This document shows, one piece after another, positions 35,000 through 42,700 of a stretch of DNA of 64,000 nt. The stretch comes from Prevotella sp. HUN102 (GTDB lineage Bacteria > Bacteroidota > Bacteroidia > Bacteroidales > Bacteroidaceae): the NCBI RefSeq assembly GCF_000688375.1, contig NZ_JIAF01000004.1, positions 62,001-126,000 of the forward strand. The letters are read 5' to 3'. The notes below the pieces were generated by a model, which saw only the letters and a program-made list of their open reading frames with translations, had not been told where the DNA came from and searched no databases. Positions within the stretch are counted from its first letter, which is position 1. Every line of letters begins with the position of its first letter. The position numbers and the translations under genes are program-made.

Positions 35000-36178
35000 A
35001 TGCGTAGTACATTCAAAATCCTATTCTATATCAATAAGAGCAAAACCAAAGCGGACGGCACAACGACAATCCTCTGCCGTATCACCATAGACGGAGCGAA
35101 CGCAGTGATAACCACAGGCGAAAGCACCACTCACCACGATTGGAGCGTGAAGCGAGGGGAAACAACGGACAAGAAGATAAACCAACGCCTGCAAGCCTTT
35201 CGGGAGGAAATCGAACAGGGGTACAATACCTTGCTCTACAAATATGGAGCGGTGAGTGCCGAGTTGCTGAAGAACTACTTACAAGGTATCGGGAGAACTC
35301 CGACAACACTTCTTGCCCTCAGTGCAGAAGAACTCAAAGCCCAACGAGCAAGCAAGAGCGAGGGGACGTACAGTAACAATCGGTGTTCCGACAGACAGCT
35401 TAACGCATTTGTACGAAGTCGTGGCGAGAAGGATATTCTCCTAACGACTCTCACGATAGAGTTCTTTGATGATTATCGTTTCCATTTGAAGAAAGAGGGC
35501 TATGCCCCTGCAACGATGAAGAAGCATTTATGCTGGTTGAGTCGGTTGATGTATCGAGCCGTCAGTCAAGGCACAATACGCTTCAATCCGTTTGAGGAGG
35601 CGAAGTACGAAGCCGTGGAGCGCAAACCTCGTTTCCTGAGCAAGGGTGACGTGGCAAAGCTCTTGGCATTCCCATTACAGGAAGAAGGAGCAGAACTAAG
35701 CCGAAGGATGTTTCTTTTCTCCGTCTTTACGGGTTTGGCATTTGCTGACTTACAGAGCCTGCGAGCCTCACAAATCGAAACGAACAGCGAGGGGAAGCGG
35801 TATATCCGCAAAGCAAGACAGAAGACGGAGGTGGAAAGTTTGATCCCTCTGCATCCGATAGCGGAGCAGATACTTTCGCTTTACACAAAGGAGAAAAGCA
35901 GGGAGGATTACAAGATATTTCCCGATACGATGAGCAAGGGGAAACTACTCACTCATCTCAAAGCCGTGGGCATGGCATGTGGCATTCGTACTACGCTGAC
36001 TTGGCATGTCGGAAGACATAGCTTCGGTACGCTGACTTTGGAGGCAGGTATTCCGATAGAGAGTATCGCCAAGATGATGGGACATTCGTCCATTGCCAGC
36101 ACGCAAATCTATGCCCAAATCACCGACCAAAAGATTGCAACAGATATGGATAGACTGATGATTAAAAACGAGTATTGA
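35000..36178 (+). CDS. Tyrosine recombinase/integrase 2 of the mobile element
   Basis: This is a second Bacteroides-type integrase, 392 aa. Arm-binding domain: STFKILFYINKSKTKADGTT. The core-binding domain spans about 115-210. The catalytic domain has TGLAFADLQSL where a TGLR motif is expected, so the first Arg is missing here too. WHVGRHSFGT, MMGHSSIASTQIYAQ (His and Tyr) complete the site. It is transcribed with integrase 1. Tandem integrases of different sequence occur in several Bacteroidetes mobilizable elements. Whether both are needed for integration and excision is unknown. Confidence 0.92.
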   Translation: MRSTFKILFYINKSKTKADGTTTILCRITIDGANAVITTGESTTHHDWSVKRGETTDKKINQRLQAFREEIEQGYNTLLYKYGAVSAELLKNYLQGIGRTPTTLLALSAEELKAQRASKSEGTYSNNRCSDRQLNAFVRSRGEKDILLTTLTIEFFDDYRFHLKKEGYAPATMKKHLCWLSRLMYRAVSQGTIRFNPFEEAKYEAVERKPRFLSKGDVAKLLAFPLQEEGAELSRRMFLFSVFTGLAFADLQSLRASQIETNSEGKRYIRKARQKTEVESLIPLHPIAEQILSLYTKEKSREDYKIFPDTMSKGKLLTHLKAVGMACGIRTTLTWHVGRHSFGTLTLEAGIPIESIAKMMGHSSIASTQIYAQITDQKIATDMDRLMIKNEY

Positions 36179-36208
36179 CAAAATACTCTCTCTGAGTAAT
36201 AAAAAGAG

Positions 36209-36235
36209 AAGAGGTGGATTTCTCCACCTCTTTTA
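36209..36235. terminator. Bidirectional terminator between integrase 2 and the subtilase gene
   Basis: AAGAGGTGGA (36209-36218) pairs with TCCACCTCTT (36223-36232) around TTTC, with A- and T-rich flanks. It separates the convergent integrase and cargo operons. Confidence 0.8.
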
Positions 36236-36237
36236 TC

Positions 36238-38082
36238 CTAAAATCTCATCTCAAATTCGCTATTCTTTTCAACTGTAAAAGGAGGTGCTATCTCTATTTC
36301 TTCTTGGGCTGTAAAAAGGAGTTTTGCCCCATTTCTTACAAGTACATTTTGTGAATAGATTATTCTTCCAAATACATTCTCATCATTGGACACTATCTTA
36401 TCGTTAAAATAAACGATATTGTCTCCCATAACATATTGAAGAGCAGAAAAGGCATTGACAAGACCATACCCAACTTCTGCATTCCAAGAACCATAGGTCT
36501 TTATTTGAGAAAAAGAGTAAGACGGTAATTTTCTCGCACTTCTAAGAATCGCTCTAACAATCTTTTCCTGTGTTAATTCAGGTTTCACGGATATGATTAG
36601 CGCAGCAACAGCAGCGACATGTGGACATGCTGAAGAGGTTCCACTGAAAGAGGCGTAATAATTTCCTGAAGAATATCCAGAAGAACCAAGTAAGTCAGTT
36701 GTCTGTATTTTGACTCCAGGTGCTACAACATCCAAAGCGTTCCCATAATTGCTTCCCCAGTTTTCTCCATCACAAGAAGAAAAACTCTTACGTTCTCCAC
36801 AGGGACTCATTGCTCCTACTACCAATATATCAGGAATAGATGATGCTGGATAGCTGACTTGCGAAGCATTTTCGTTGCCAGCTGAAAAAACGACAACACA
36901 GCCCTTTCCATTCCTACCCTTACTTAGGGCTTCCCTTATAGCATCTTCTAATATGGAAGAAGGAGAAAGTCTTCCCCATGAATTGGAAATTACAGAAGCT
37001 CCATTTCTCCATGCAAACCCAAATCCATCAGCAAGTTTTTGTGCAATGTCTGGCGAAGGCCTTAAATTATTACTAATAGACATCAAAGGTGACGCAGAGG
37101 CAATTCCCGCAATTCCAATGCCATTATTCGTTCTTGCTCCAATTATCCCAGCACATGCGGTACCATGAGAACCTCGAATTACACTCGGAGAAGTTCCACT
37201 TTCTGTATCATAACTGGAAGAATAAATATTTAAATCAGGATGATTTAATGCAATTCCATGATCAATTACTGCAACAATAACATCGGAACTCCCTTGTGTT
37301 ATTCCATAAGCCTGACTAAATGCAATATCAAAACCTCCGCTACCTCCTGCTTGACCTGTGTTTTTTAATCCCCATTGGGTAGAGAATAATGGGTCATTAG
37401 GATTGCCGAAAGTAAGGTCTTCATCAACAATTATGTCAGGTTGAGCCACCTCGAATAAGCCTGTCTCGTGAAAAAGATTTGCTAAATCAATGGTAGAGGA
37501 ATTTGTCTGTATTGCAGCTAACGTATACCATTGAGGCATATACTTATTTTGGGAAACAATCCAAAGACCGTATCTTCTTGCATACCCCTTTAGTACTTCA
37601 AAGTCTTTTTCAGATTTTAATTTGACGTAAAACAAGTGAGATAGTCCGACAGATTGACCTTTTTCATTAGTATAAAAATCTCCTCTGTACAAAATCTCAG
37701 GACGTCTGGATAAAGTGGTATTCTTGGGAATAACAGCCCATTTTAATTTTTCTCCTTTCATCTCTGATTGTTGTTTTGAGGGGATATACAACGAAGTAGT
37801 ATACTGCTGCAATTCTCCACTTCTCACATTTGAAACTCCCTTTGAGATACTTTGAAGCAGGGTATTTTCATCTGAGGCTCGATAGAGAATATACTCTTTT
37901 TCGCTATTGGGAAATAACAAAATACGTTCTCCATTATGCCAGTAAAAAATATCACTTGACAGAGCTCTTGTTTCTGTTTTTCCTCCTCTATCCTCGTGTT
38001 GTAAATCTCCTGCGATGTCATCTCGGCAAGAACTTAATCCGACAAGAAAGAGAGATAGGAATAAAATGTAAATCTTTTTCAT
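36238..38082 (-). CDS. Lipoprotein subtilase (S8 serine peptidase), cargo gene
   Basis: This is a predicted cell-envelope serine protease, 614 aa from the ATG at 38082. That start gives a lipoprotein signal (KKIYILFLSLFLVGLSSC) and an ATGA overlap with the methyltransferase stop. A propeptide-like region spans about 60-225. The S8 domain has Asp in VIVAVIDHGIALNHPDL, His in RGSHGTACAGIIGA, Asn in VFSAGNENAS and Ser in FSGTSSACPHVAAVAA. A small C-terminal strand-rich tail ends FTVEKNSEFEMRF. It is A+T-rich relative to the chromosomal genes around, consistent with acquisition. It is last of the three-gene cargo operon. Confidence 0.9.
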   Translation of the reverse strand: MKKIYILFLSLFLVGLSSCRDDIAGDLQHEDRGGKTETRALSSDIFYWHNGERILLFPNSEKEYILYRASDENTLLQSISKGVSNVRSGELQQYTTSLYIPSKQQSEMKGEKLKWAVIPKNTTLSRRPEILYRGDFYTNEKGQSVGLSHLFYVKLKSEKDFEVLKGYARRYGLWIVSQNKYMPQWYTLAAIQTNSSTIDLANLFHETGLFEVAQPDIIVDEDLTFGNPNDPLFSTQWGLKNTGQAGGSGGFDIAFSQAYGITQGSSDVIVAVIDHGIALNHPDLNIYSSSYDTESGTSPSVIRGSHGTACAGIIGARTNNGIGIAGIASASPLMSISNNLRPSPDIAQKLADGFGFAWRNGASVISNSWGRLSPSSILEDAIREALSKGRNGKGCVVVFSAGNENASQVSYPASSIPDILVVGAMSPCGERKSFSSCDGENWGSNYGNALDVVAPGVKIQTTDLLGSSGYSSGNYYASFSGTSSACPHVAAVAALIISVKPELTQEKIVRAILRSARKLPSYSFSQIKTYGSWNAEVGYGLVNAFSALQYVMGDNIVYFNDKIVSNDENVFGRIIYSQNVLVRNGAKLLFTAQEEIEIAPPFTVEKNSEFEMRF

Positions 38083-38882
38083 CTTAACACTTTCTTTTGT
38101 GGGGTTATGATATAGAAACACGATGTTGAAAAGAGATTTCTTAGATAGGGAATGTGTTTACACAACTTCAACTTGATTGCTGGGATGTTAAACTTCACCT
38201 TGTAATGCGGATTTATAAACCAAAGAATTCTATCTAAAACCTGATATTCGAGTTTTCGACACAAAGACTCGAACTTCTCTATTGTCACCCTCGAGCGTTT
38301 TATACTTAGAAGTTCTTCAATACAAGGTACACTTTCCCCAAAGGCTGAGAGAAGCCACCTATAAGCTCTTTTGGAGAGTAGATGTATGAAGGGAATCTTT
38401 GCAAGCAATGGGCTTCTACAAATTTGTTGATGTCCTCCGAATGGCATTTGCCAAGCAGGGAATCGAAAAAAAACAATCCCATCATCTTTGATAAACATCT
38501 TAATTCGAGATATAAAAGCTTCCTTGAATTGCGGTTCAATATGCTCTATCACATCATGTACCAATACGATGTCAAACAAATCCTCGCTTCGAGGAGATGC
38601 CATCTGAAGAAAATCCACATTGTGGAACTCGCCTTTTTGATTGGTTTCGAGAAAAAAGATACGAGCCTGCTCAATTCGAGCCTCAGATAAATCTACTCCA
38701 ACAACTTTTGCACCTAATCTCGCAAAGGGTAATAGATTTCCTCCTTCACCGCACCCTACTTCTAATATTCGTGTGGCAGAATCAATATTCTTGTACTTTT
38801 TTACGTAATCCACGTAAAACGAACCCGATGTAGTAGCTAATTCGCAGAAATACCTCTTCCTATCTGTGTGTCTCTTTTGCAT
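38079..38882 (-). CDS. Class I SAM-dependent methyltransferase, cargo gene
   Basis: This methyltransferase of the Methyltransf_11/UbiE-like type is 267 aa. SAM motif I ILEVGCGEGGNLLPFARLG lies near residue 39, followed by VVGVDLSEARIEQAR (motif II). DIVLVHDVIEHIEP is near 105 and FRFPAWQMPFGGHQQICRSP near 138. The target is unknown; the His-rich GGHQQ segment resembles enzymes acting on small molecules or glycans. It overlaps the subtilase start by four bases (ATGA) and begins 3 bases after the S74-protein stop, so the three are translated as a unit. Confidence 0.88.
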   Translation of the reverse strand: MQKRHTDRKRYFCELATTSGSFYVDYVKKYKNIDSATRILEVGCGEGGNLLPFARLGAKVVGVDLSEARIEQARIFFLETNQKGEFHNVDFLQMASPRSEDLFDIVLVHDVIEHIEPQFKEAFISRIKMFIKDDGIVFFRFPAWQMPFGGHQQICRSPLLAKIPFIHLLSKRAYRWLLSAFGESVPCIEELLSIKRSRVTIEKFESLCRKLEYQVLDRILWFINPHYKVKFNIPAIKLKLCKHIPYLRNLFSTSCFYIITPQKKVLR

Positions 38883-38885
38883 CTG

Positions 38886-39512
38886 CTATTTCTGTTTTTT
38901 CAGGGTCTCGATCTCTTTCTGTAGAGTCTTGACCGCATCGATAAGTACGGGGATCAAAGAGGTATAATCAACAAGTTTTCGTCCTTCGCTGTCCGTATAG
39001 ACTAAGTTGGGAAGAATGGCTTCAACATCTTGAGCTAACAACCCAATTTCCATGTTGTTTTTGGTATATTCATTATAAGCCGTTCTGAAAGACCTTGTCT
39101 CGTTACCTATAAAATTATAGGTAACAGGACGAAGTCTTTTGATAATATCCATCCCTCGATTAAGGGGTGCTATACCTGACTTTGCACGAGCATCCGAGTA
39201 GTTGAAGACTCTGTGCACTTGAATACTATTAAAAGTGTTCGTTTGTGTATTGTAAAACACAATTTGGTCACCATGTCCTGCTAAGCGAGGAGCCGCTGGG
39301 GTCACATCAATTTGGAAGAAGTTGCTGTAATCTCCAGGAAATTTAAAGTACATACCCGTACCTGCAACCGTGTAATGATAAAATGCAAAAGGATCCGTAT
39401 TTCCGATAGTCATTTTCCCATCAGACATATACCTTATTTGCCCTGTTGCATCGCAGATAGAGAACAGAACGACAACAAGTGTCGCTACCATAGTAGATAG
39501 AATACGTTTCAT
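38886..39512 (-). CDS. Secreted protein with C-terminal S74 (tail-fibre chaperone) domain, cargo gene
   Basis: This 208-aa protein begins with a signal peptide (KRILSTMVATLVVVLFSICDATGQ). The ATG at 39512 is chosen for that reason. The C-terminal about 100 residues match the Peptidase_S74 intramolecular chaperone pattern: SDARAKSGIAPLNRGMDIIKRLRPVTYNF, then IGLLAQDVEAILPNLV, DYTSLIPVLIDAVKTLQKEI and a terminal coiled coil. In phage tail spikes this domain trimerises the fibre and cleaves itself off. Here it is fused to a short N-terminal part with no fibre repeats. It is first in the cargo operon. Confidence 0.85.
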   Translation of the reverse strand: MKRILSTMVATLVVVLFSICDATGQIRYMSDGKMTIGNTDPFAFYHYTVAGTGMYFKFPGDYSNFFQIDVTPAAPRLAGHGDQIVFYNTQTNTFNSIQVHRVFNYSDARAKSGIAPLNRGMDIIKRLRPVTYNFIGNETRSFRTAYNEYTKNNMEIGLLAQDVEAILPNLVYTDSEGRKLVDYTSLIPVLIDAVKTLQKEIETLKKQK

Positions 39513-39548
39513 ACTATTTGAATTTTTATTGTTACTAAATCTTGTTTT

Positions 39549-39582
39549 AGACTCAATATGAGTCTCCTCATGGGCAAAGATA
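39549..39582 (-). promoter_or_regulatory. Promoter and small palindrome before the cargo operon
   Basis: TATCTTTG (39575-39582, minus strand) fits the -7 motif. A 7-bp palindrome AGACTCA/TGAGTCT (39549-39565) lies in the leader between it and the ATG at 39512, which could be an operator or an RNA hairpin. Confidence 0.5.
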
Positions 39583-39661
39583 TGTATCACAATCACATCT
39601 CACAATACCTAATAATAGTGATTTTTGTTAATGAAAAATCGTTTTTTTGCAAAGAGGGGGC

Positions 39662-39967
39662 TCAGCGTGTCGAAACTGAATGATAGTTTTCTTGGAGCAG
39701 TCGGTCGATGTCGGAGAGGCGATAGAGTATTTTCCCTGCGATTTGGGTGTAAGGAATGATACCCTTGTCCCGATAGTCCTGCAAGGTGCGAGGGCTGACG
39801 AAAAGCCGTTCGCAGACCTCTCGCCCCGTGAGGTAGATTTCTCCTCCGAAGAACGGACGGTGCGTTTGGGCAATCTCCAGAAGGCGTTTGCTCACTTCTC
39901 TGATGCCTGAGATGAGTTGTTTCATTTCGGGTGTTTCTTTGTTTACGATTTCGTGTTCCATAGTCAT
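39662..39967 (-). CDS. Helix-turn-helix DNA-binding protein (excisionase-like)
   Basis: This 101-aa protein has a C-terminal HTH_17/MerR-like helix-turn-helix (GREVCERLFVSPRTLQDYRDKGIIPYTQIAGKILYRLSDIDRLL). The N-terminal half is a short coiled-coil-like helix (MKQLISGIREVSKRLLEIAQ). Such genes in Bacteroidetes integrative elements act as excisionases or regulators of excision. Its ATG overlaps the upstream gene's TGA (ATGA at 39967-39964), so the two are coupled. It lies 150 bases from the divergent-looking start of the cargo operon on the same strand. Confidence 0.88.
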   Translation of the reverse strand: MTMEHEIVNKETPEMKQLISGIREVSKRLLEIAQTHRPFFGGEIYLTGREVCERLFVSPRTLQDYRDKGIIPYTQIAGKILYRLSDIDRLLQENYHSVSTR

Positions 39968-40242
39968 TGTATTTTTCGGTTCGACTTTTCGAGGAGTGCT
40001 TCCACATCCTCACGTTTGTAATAGCACTTATGCCCGATTTGGATGAAGGGCAGCACGGACGTGTCCCGATAGTGCTGGAGCGTCCGCTTGCTGATGTTCA
40101 GTATTCGGCACACGTCCCCGTTGTGCAACAGGTCAGGAAGTTCGGGCTTCGTACCGAATTGTTCTCTCACACAAAGAGCCAGCTCTTCGATGCTCTTTTT
40201 CAGTTCCTCCCACGCGGAGGTGTCGATGGCGGTAAATCTCAT
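39964..40242 (-). CDS. Helix-turn-helix DNA-binding protein (excisionase-like), first of pair
   Basis: This 92-aa protein begins at the ATG at 40242 (MRFTAIDTSAWEELKKSIEE); the open frame extends to 40470 without a credible start. The HTH_17 domain is NGDVCRILNISKRTLQHYRDTSVLPFIQIGHKCYYKREDVEALLEK. It is a paralogue of the next gene, sharing the same helix-then-HTH layout. A -7 element TACATTTG (40282-40289, minus strand) lies 40 bases upstream, beside four helically phased GAAAT repeats. Confidence 0.88.
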   Translation of the reverse strand: MRFTAIDTSAWEELKKSIEELALCVREQFGTKPELPDLLHNGDVCRILNISKRTLQHYRDTSVLPFIQIGHKCYYKREDVEALLEKSNRKIQ

Positions 40243-40281
40243 ATCAATATCGTTTTTAATTGTCGTTTTCTCTTTTCGGTG

Positions 40282-40355
40282 CAAATGTATGCAAGCGAAA
40301 TCCTTGTCCCAAGAACCGATGAAATCAAGGGAAATAAAAGGAAATCGCAGGAAAT
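40282..40355 (-). promoter_or_regulatory. Promoter with four 10-bp-phased GAAAT repeats
   Basis: The -7 TACATTTG is at 40282-40289 on the minus strand. Just upstream, GAAAT (as read on the + strand) begins at 40321, 40331, 40341 and 40351, one per helical turn. They lie where an activator or repressor would bind for the helix-turn-helix pair. Confidence 0.45.
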
Positions 40356-40447
40356 ATACGAGCGTAAATCGACCATTCCACCCACCTTTATCTAAGTGCG
40401 TACTTGTGGCTCTGATATGGTGTGAAATGTCCGCACGACACAACGGG

Positions 40448-40510
40448 AAAAAGATGCCGAGCAATCTCACGGTCGCTCGGTATCTTTTCTTCGATTACTC
40501 GGCATCTTTT
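40448..40510. repeat. AAAAGATGCCGAG inverted and direct repeats, 22-bp period
   Basis: AAAAGATGCCGAG (40449-40461) is inverted as CTCGGTATCTTTT (40476-40488, one change) and repeated as CTCGGCATCTTTT (40498-40510), exactly 22 bases on. The same 22-bp period as the left-end array suggests binding of the element's own recombination proteins. The remaining 40511-40860 shows no gene. Confidence 0.5.
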
Positions 40511-40869
40511 GGAGGTTCTCTCGCCTATGATAATTCTCGCTTGCATATCCCTCGAAGAAAAAGTGTGCAAGAGTCAGCAATCCGATGAAGTTGGTTTCCG
40601 AGCCGTTCTTCTCTCGATTCTCTCCTTTTGAATGGTTTCGTCCCAATTTCTCCCGTTTACCCCGTCCATTTTCGGAGCATTTTCCCGTACCCCGAAGCAA
40701 CAGCCTCGCAAACCTTGTCGGTATAGGTTCGGCTCTCTAACTTGGTTTCAGCATCCTGTTTCGGATGAAAGTTCAAAACCAAGCAAATAAAAGAGATACG
40801 AACAATGAAAAGAAACAGACGAACAAGAAATGCCATAGATACTTTCTTCTTTCACTGTGAAAGGAGATA

Positions 40870-40960
40870 TACGGTGAAAGGGAAAAAGCAGGGAAAGACT
40901 TTTTGCTTTGAGGGCAAGAAAGTTCGTCCTCCGTGAGCCTATAGCCTTTCCCTTTCACCG
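40870..40960. repeat. 15-bp perfect inverted repeat upstream of the primase gene
   Basis: ACGGTGAAAGGGAAA (40870-40884) is inverted at 40946-40960 with a 61-base spacer. A partial direct copy, TGTGAAAGG, lies at 40854-40862. It sits 45 bases before the primase start and could be a regulatory or replication-related structure. Confidence 0.5.
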
Positions 40961-41004
40961 TTTGAATCAACCTTTTATCCACACAATAATCATCGAATCA
41001 ACTT

Positions 41005-41958
41005 ATGAAATCAAGATATTACGATTTACAACATATCAAGGCGATACCGATAGCCGACTATCTGCACGCCTGCGGCATCGAGCCTGCGAAGCGTTACAAC
41101 GGCTACGCCCTCTATCACGCACCCTACCGAGAAGACCCCAACGCCAGCCTGAAAGTGGACTTTCGGCAAAATCTGTGGCACGACTACGGCACAAGCCAAG
41201 GTGGAAGCATCATCGACCTTGTGATGCGGATGCAAGGATGCAGTGCCTATGAAGCAATGGCACATCTTGCCGAAGAGAAAGCGACAACCCTCGCACCCTC
41301 TTCCTTTCATCGTGAAGCACACACGGAGCGGAAGAGAAATGAACAGCGACAAAATGATGCAAGGCGTATTCTCTCCATTAGTGAAGAATTGCCTCTGCAC
41401 CTGCAAAACTATCTCCGAGAAGTACGCAAGATAGACCTTGCCGTGGCAAGTCCTTATCTCCGTCATATTCGCTACGAAGTGGGAGGAAGAGAATACTCTG
41501 CCATCGGCTTTCCCAACCGAGCTGGAGGGTACGAGCTTCGGGGCGACAAGACATTCAAGGGAACGATCGCACCAAAGGATATATCCGTAGTTGCAGGAGA
41601 AGCGAACAACACCCCTCACTGCATCTTCGAGGGCTTTATGGACTTCCTTTCCTATCTCACAATGAAAGGGGAAGAAAGCATTTCGCCTTCCATAGTTCTG
41701 AACTCCGTCAGCAATCTACCACGAGCCATCGCCTATCTCTGCAAGAATGGCATTCTCTCCGTCCGTGCATTCTTCGACAACGACCAAGCAGGACGGCAAG
41801 CTCTTCAGGGTATCCAATCTTCAGGCATCAAGGTAGAGGATATGAGCCGACACTATTCCCAACATAAAGACCTCAACGACTACCATATTGCTCAATGTAA
41901 GCAAGAACAAAAAGAACAACAGCGGAAACCTGTTATTGTCAAACACAAAATAAGATAA
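41005..41958 (+). CDS. CHC2/TOPRIM primase-like protein of the mobile element
   Basis: This 317-aa primase-like protein starts a four-gene mobilization run. The N-terminal region follows the CHC2 fold (IPIADYLHACGIEPAKRYNGYALYHAPYREDPNASLKV, NLWHDYGTSQGGSIIDLVMRMQG), but the zinc-binding CxxH and CxxC pairs are replaced by LYHAPY and WHDYGT. The TOPRIM part is FEGFMDFLSYLTMKG (about 210) and VRAFFDNDQAGRQALQGI (about 255). In integrative elements such proteins probably prime the complementary strand after transfer. DUF3408 starts 3 bases after its stop. Confidence 0.88.
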   Translation: MKSRYYDLQHIKAIPIADYLHACGIEPAKRYNGYALYHAPYREDPNASLKVDFRQNLWHDYGTSQGGSIIDLVMRMQGCSAYEAMAHLAEEKATTLAPSSFHREAHTERKRNEQRQNDARRILSISEELPLHLQNYLREVRKIDLAVASPYLRHIRYEVGGREYSAIGFPNRAGGYELRGDKTFKGTIAPKDISVVAGEANNTPHCIFEGFMDFLSYLTMKGEESISPSIVLNSVSNLPRAIAYLCKNGILSVRAFFDNDQAGRQALQGIQSSGIKVEDMSRHYSQHKDLNDYHIAQCKQEQKEQQRKPVIVKHKIR

Positions 41959-41961
41959 GCT

Positions 41962-42468
41962 ATGAAAGAAGAATTTGATTTGTCACGCTATTTGAACCAT
42001 TCCGAAAAATCCGATGGCTCACAGATACTTTCTGAACTTATCAGTAAAGCCGTTTCCACTAAACAAGAAACTGAGCAAGCAGAGCCAATGAAGCAATCTG
42101 AAAGCTCACAGCATTCCTCTGTATCCGAGCAGACATTGCCTTCCGAGTCTTTGAATGAAGCAAAGGAAGCCGTGAAAGCAGAGCACTCCGAGCAGGAGAA
42201 GCGACAAGCGATATCAAGCATTCCGAGACGTATCAGCCACAAGCAACGACAAGAGAGCTTGGAGAGCTATCGGGAAGCCTTTCTCTTGCCCCATAAAATC
42301 ATCGACCGAAAAGCAACCTATCTCAGTCGCTCCACGTGGGAACGCTTGGAGTTCGTTGTCCGTCGCTTGGGCGATTACGGGGCGAATGTTTCCAGTTTCT
42401 TGGAGTGCATAGCTCTCCGACATCTGGAGGAATATAGCGAGGACATAGAACGCTGGCGCAAACTTTAA
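41962..42468 (+). CDS. DUF3408 mobilization-associated protein
   Basis: This 168-aa protein has a long polar, low-complexity N-terminal half rich in Ser, Glu and Gln. The C-terminal DUF3408-like part is DRKATYLSRSTWERLEFVVRRLGDYGANVSSFLECIALRHLEEYSEDIERW, a ribbon-helix-helix-like pattern. DUF3408 proteins are typically encoded next to relaxase genes in Bacteroidetes conjugative and mobilizable elements, where a DNA-binding accessory role is inferred. It lies between the primase and the oriT-like region. Confidence 0.82.
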   Translation: MKEEFDLSRYLNHSEKSDGSQILSELISKAVSTKQETEQAEPMKQSESSQHSSVSEQTLPSESLNEAKEAVKAEHSEQEKRQAISSIPRRISHKQRQESLESYREAFLLPHKIIDRKATYLSRSTWERLEFVVRRLGDYGANVSSFLECIALRHLEEYSEDIERWRKL

Positions 42469-42593
42469 TCACGGCATTCCGAGCCATCGGTAAGGAAATG
42501 AATAATCGGCATTCTCAGAAGATGAGAAACACAGGAGATGAAAGCCAAGCATAGTATATGCGAGGGTATTCCATCGGTAACATTGCAAGACGT

Positions 42594-42645
42594 CAGTTTG
42601 TAGCCACAAACTGCGCTTGCCCCCTTTACCGCTACGCTCAGGGGG
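42594..42645. other. Candidate oriT
   Basis: An 8-bp perfect hairpin CAGTTTGT/ACAAACTG with loop AGCC (42594-42613) is followed by CGCTTGC and an inverted CCCCCT...AGGGGG pair (42620-42645). The 232-base gap holding it has no gene and ends at the mobilization genes. That is where oriT of Bacteroides mobilizable elements is normally found. The nick site cannot be fixed by reading. Confidence 0.45.
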
Positions 42646-42700
42646 AGAGCCGTAATCACTTCGTTCTCATCGGTCGGAATGCCTTAATGAACAAACTAAT

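Noticed and set aside
40805..40936. 43-codon basic ORF on the + strand before the primase gene
   Set aside because: It runs through the inverted repeat, and its basic composition follows from purine-rich DNA; no supporting signal was found.
40773..40982. Minus-strand ORF starting GTG with a segment (IQTVKGKGYRL) resembling the end of an OmpR-type regulator
   Set aside because: The similarity is about ten residues, produced by one arm of the 15-bp inverted repeat, and the rest shows no response-regulator fold.
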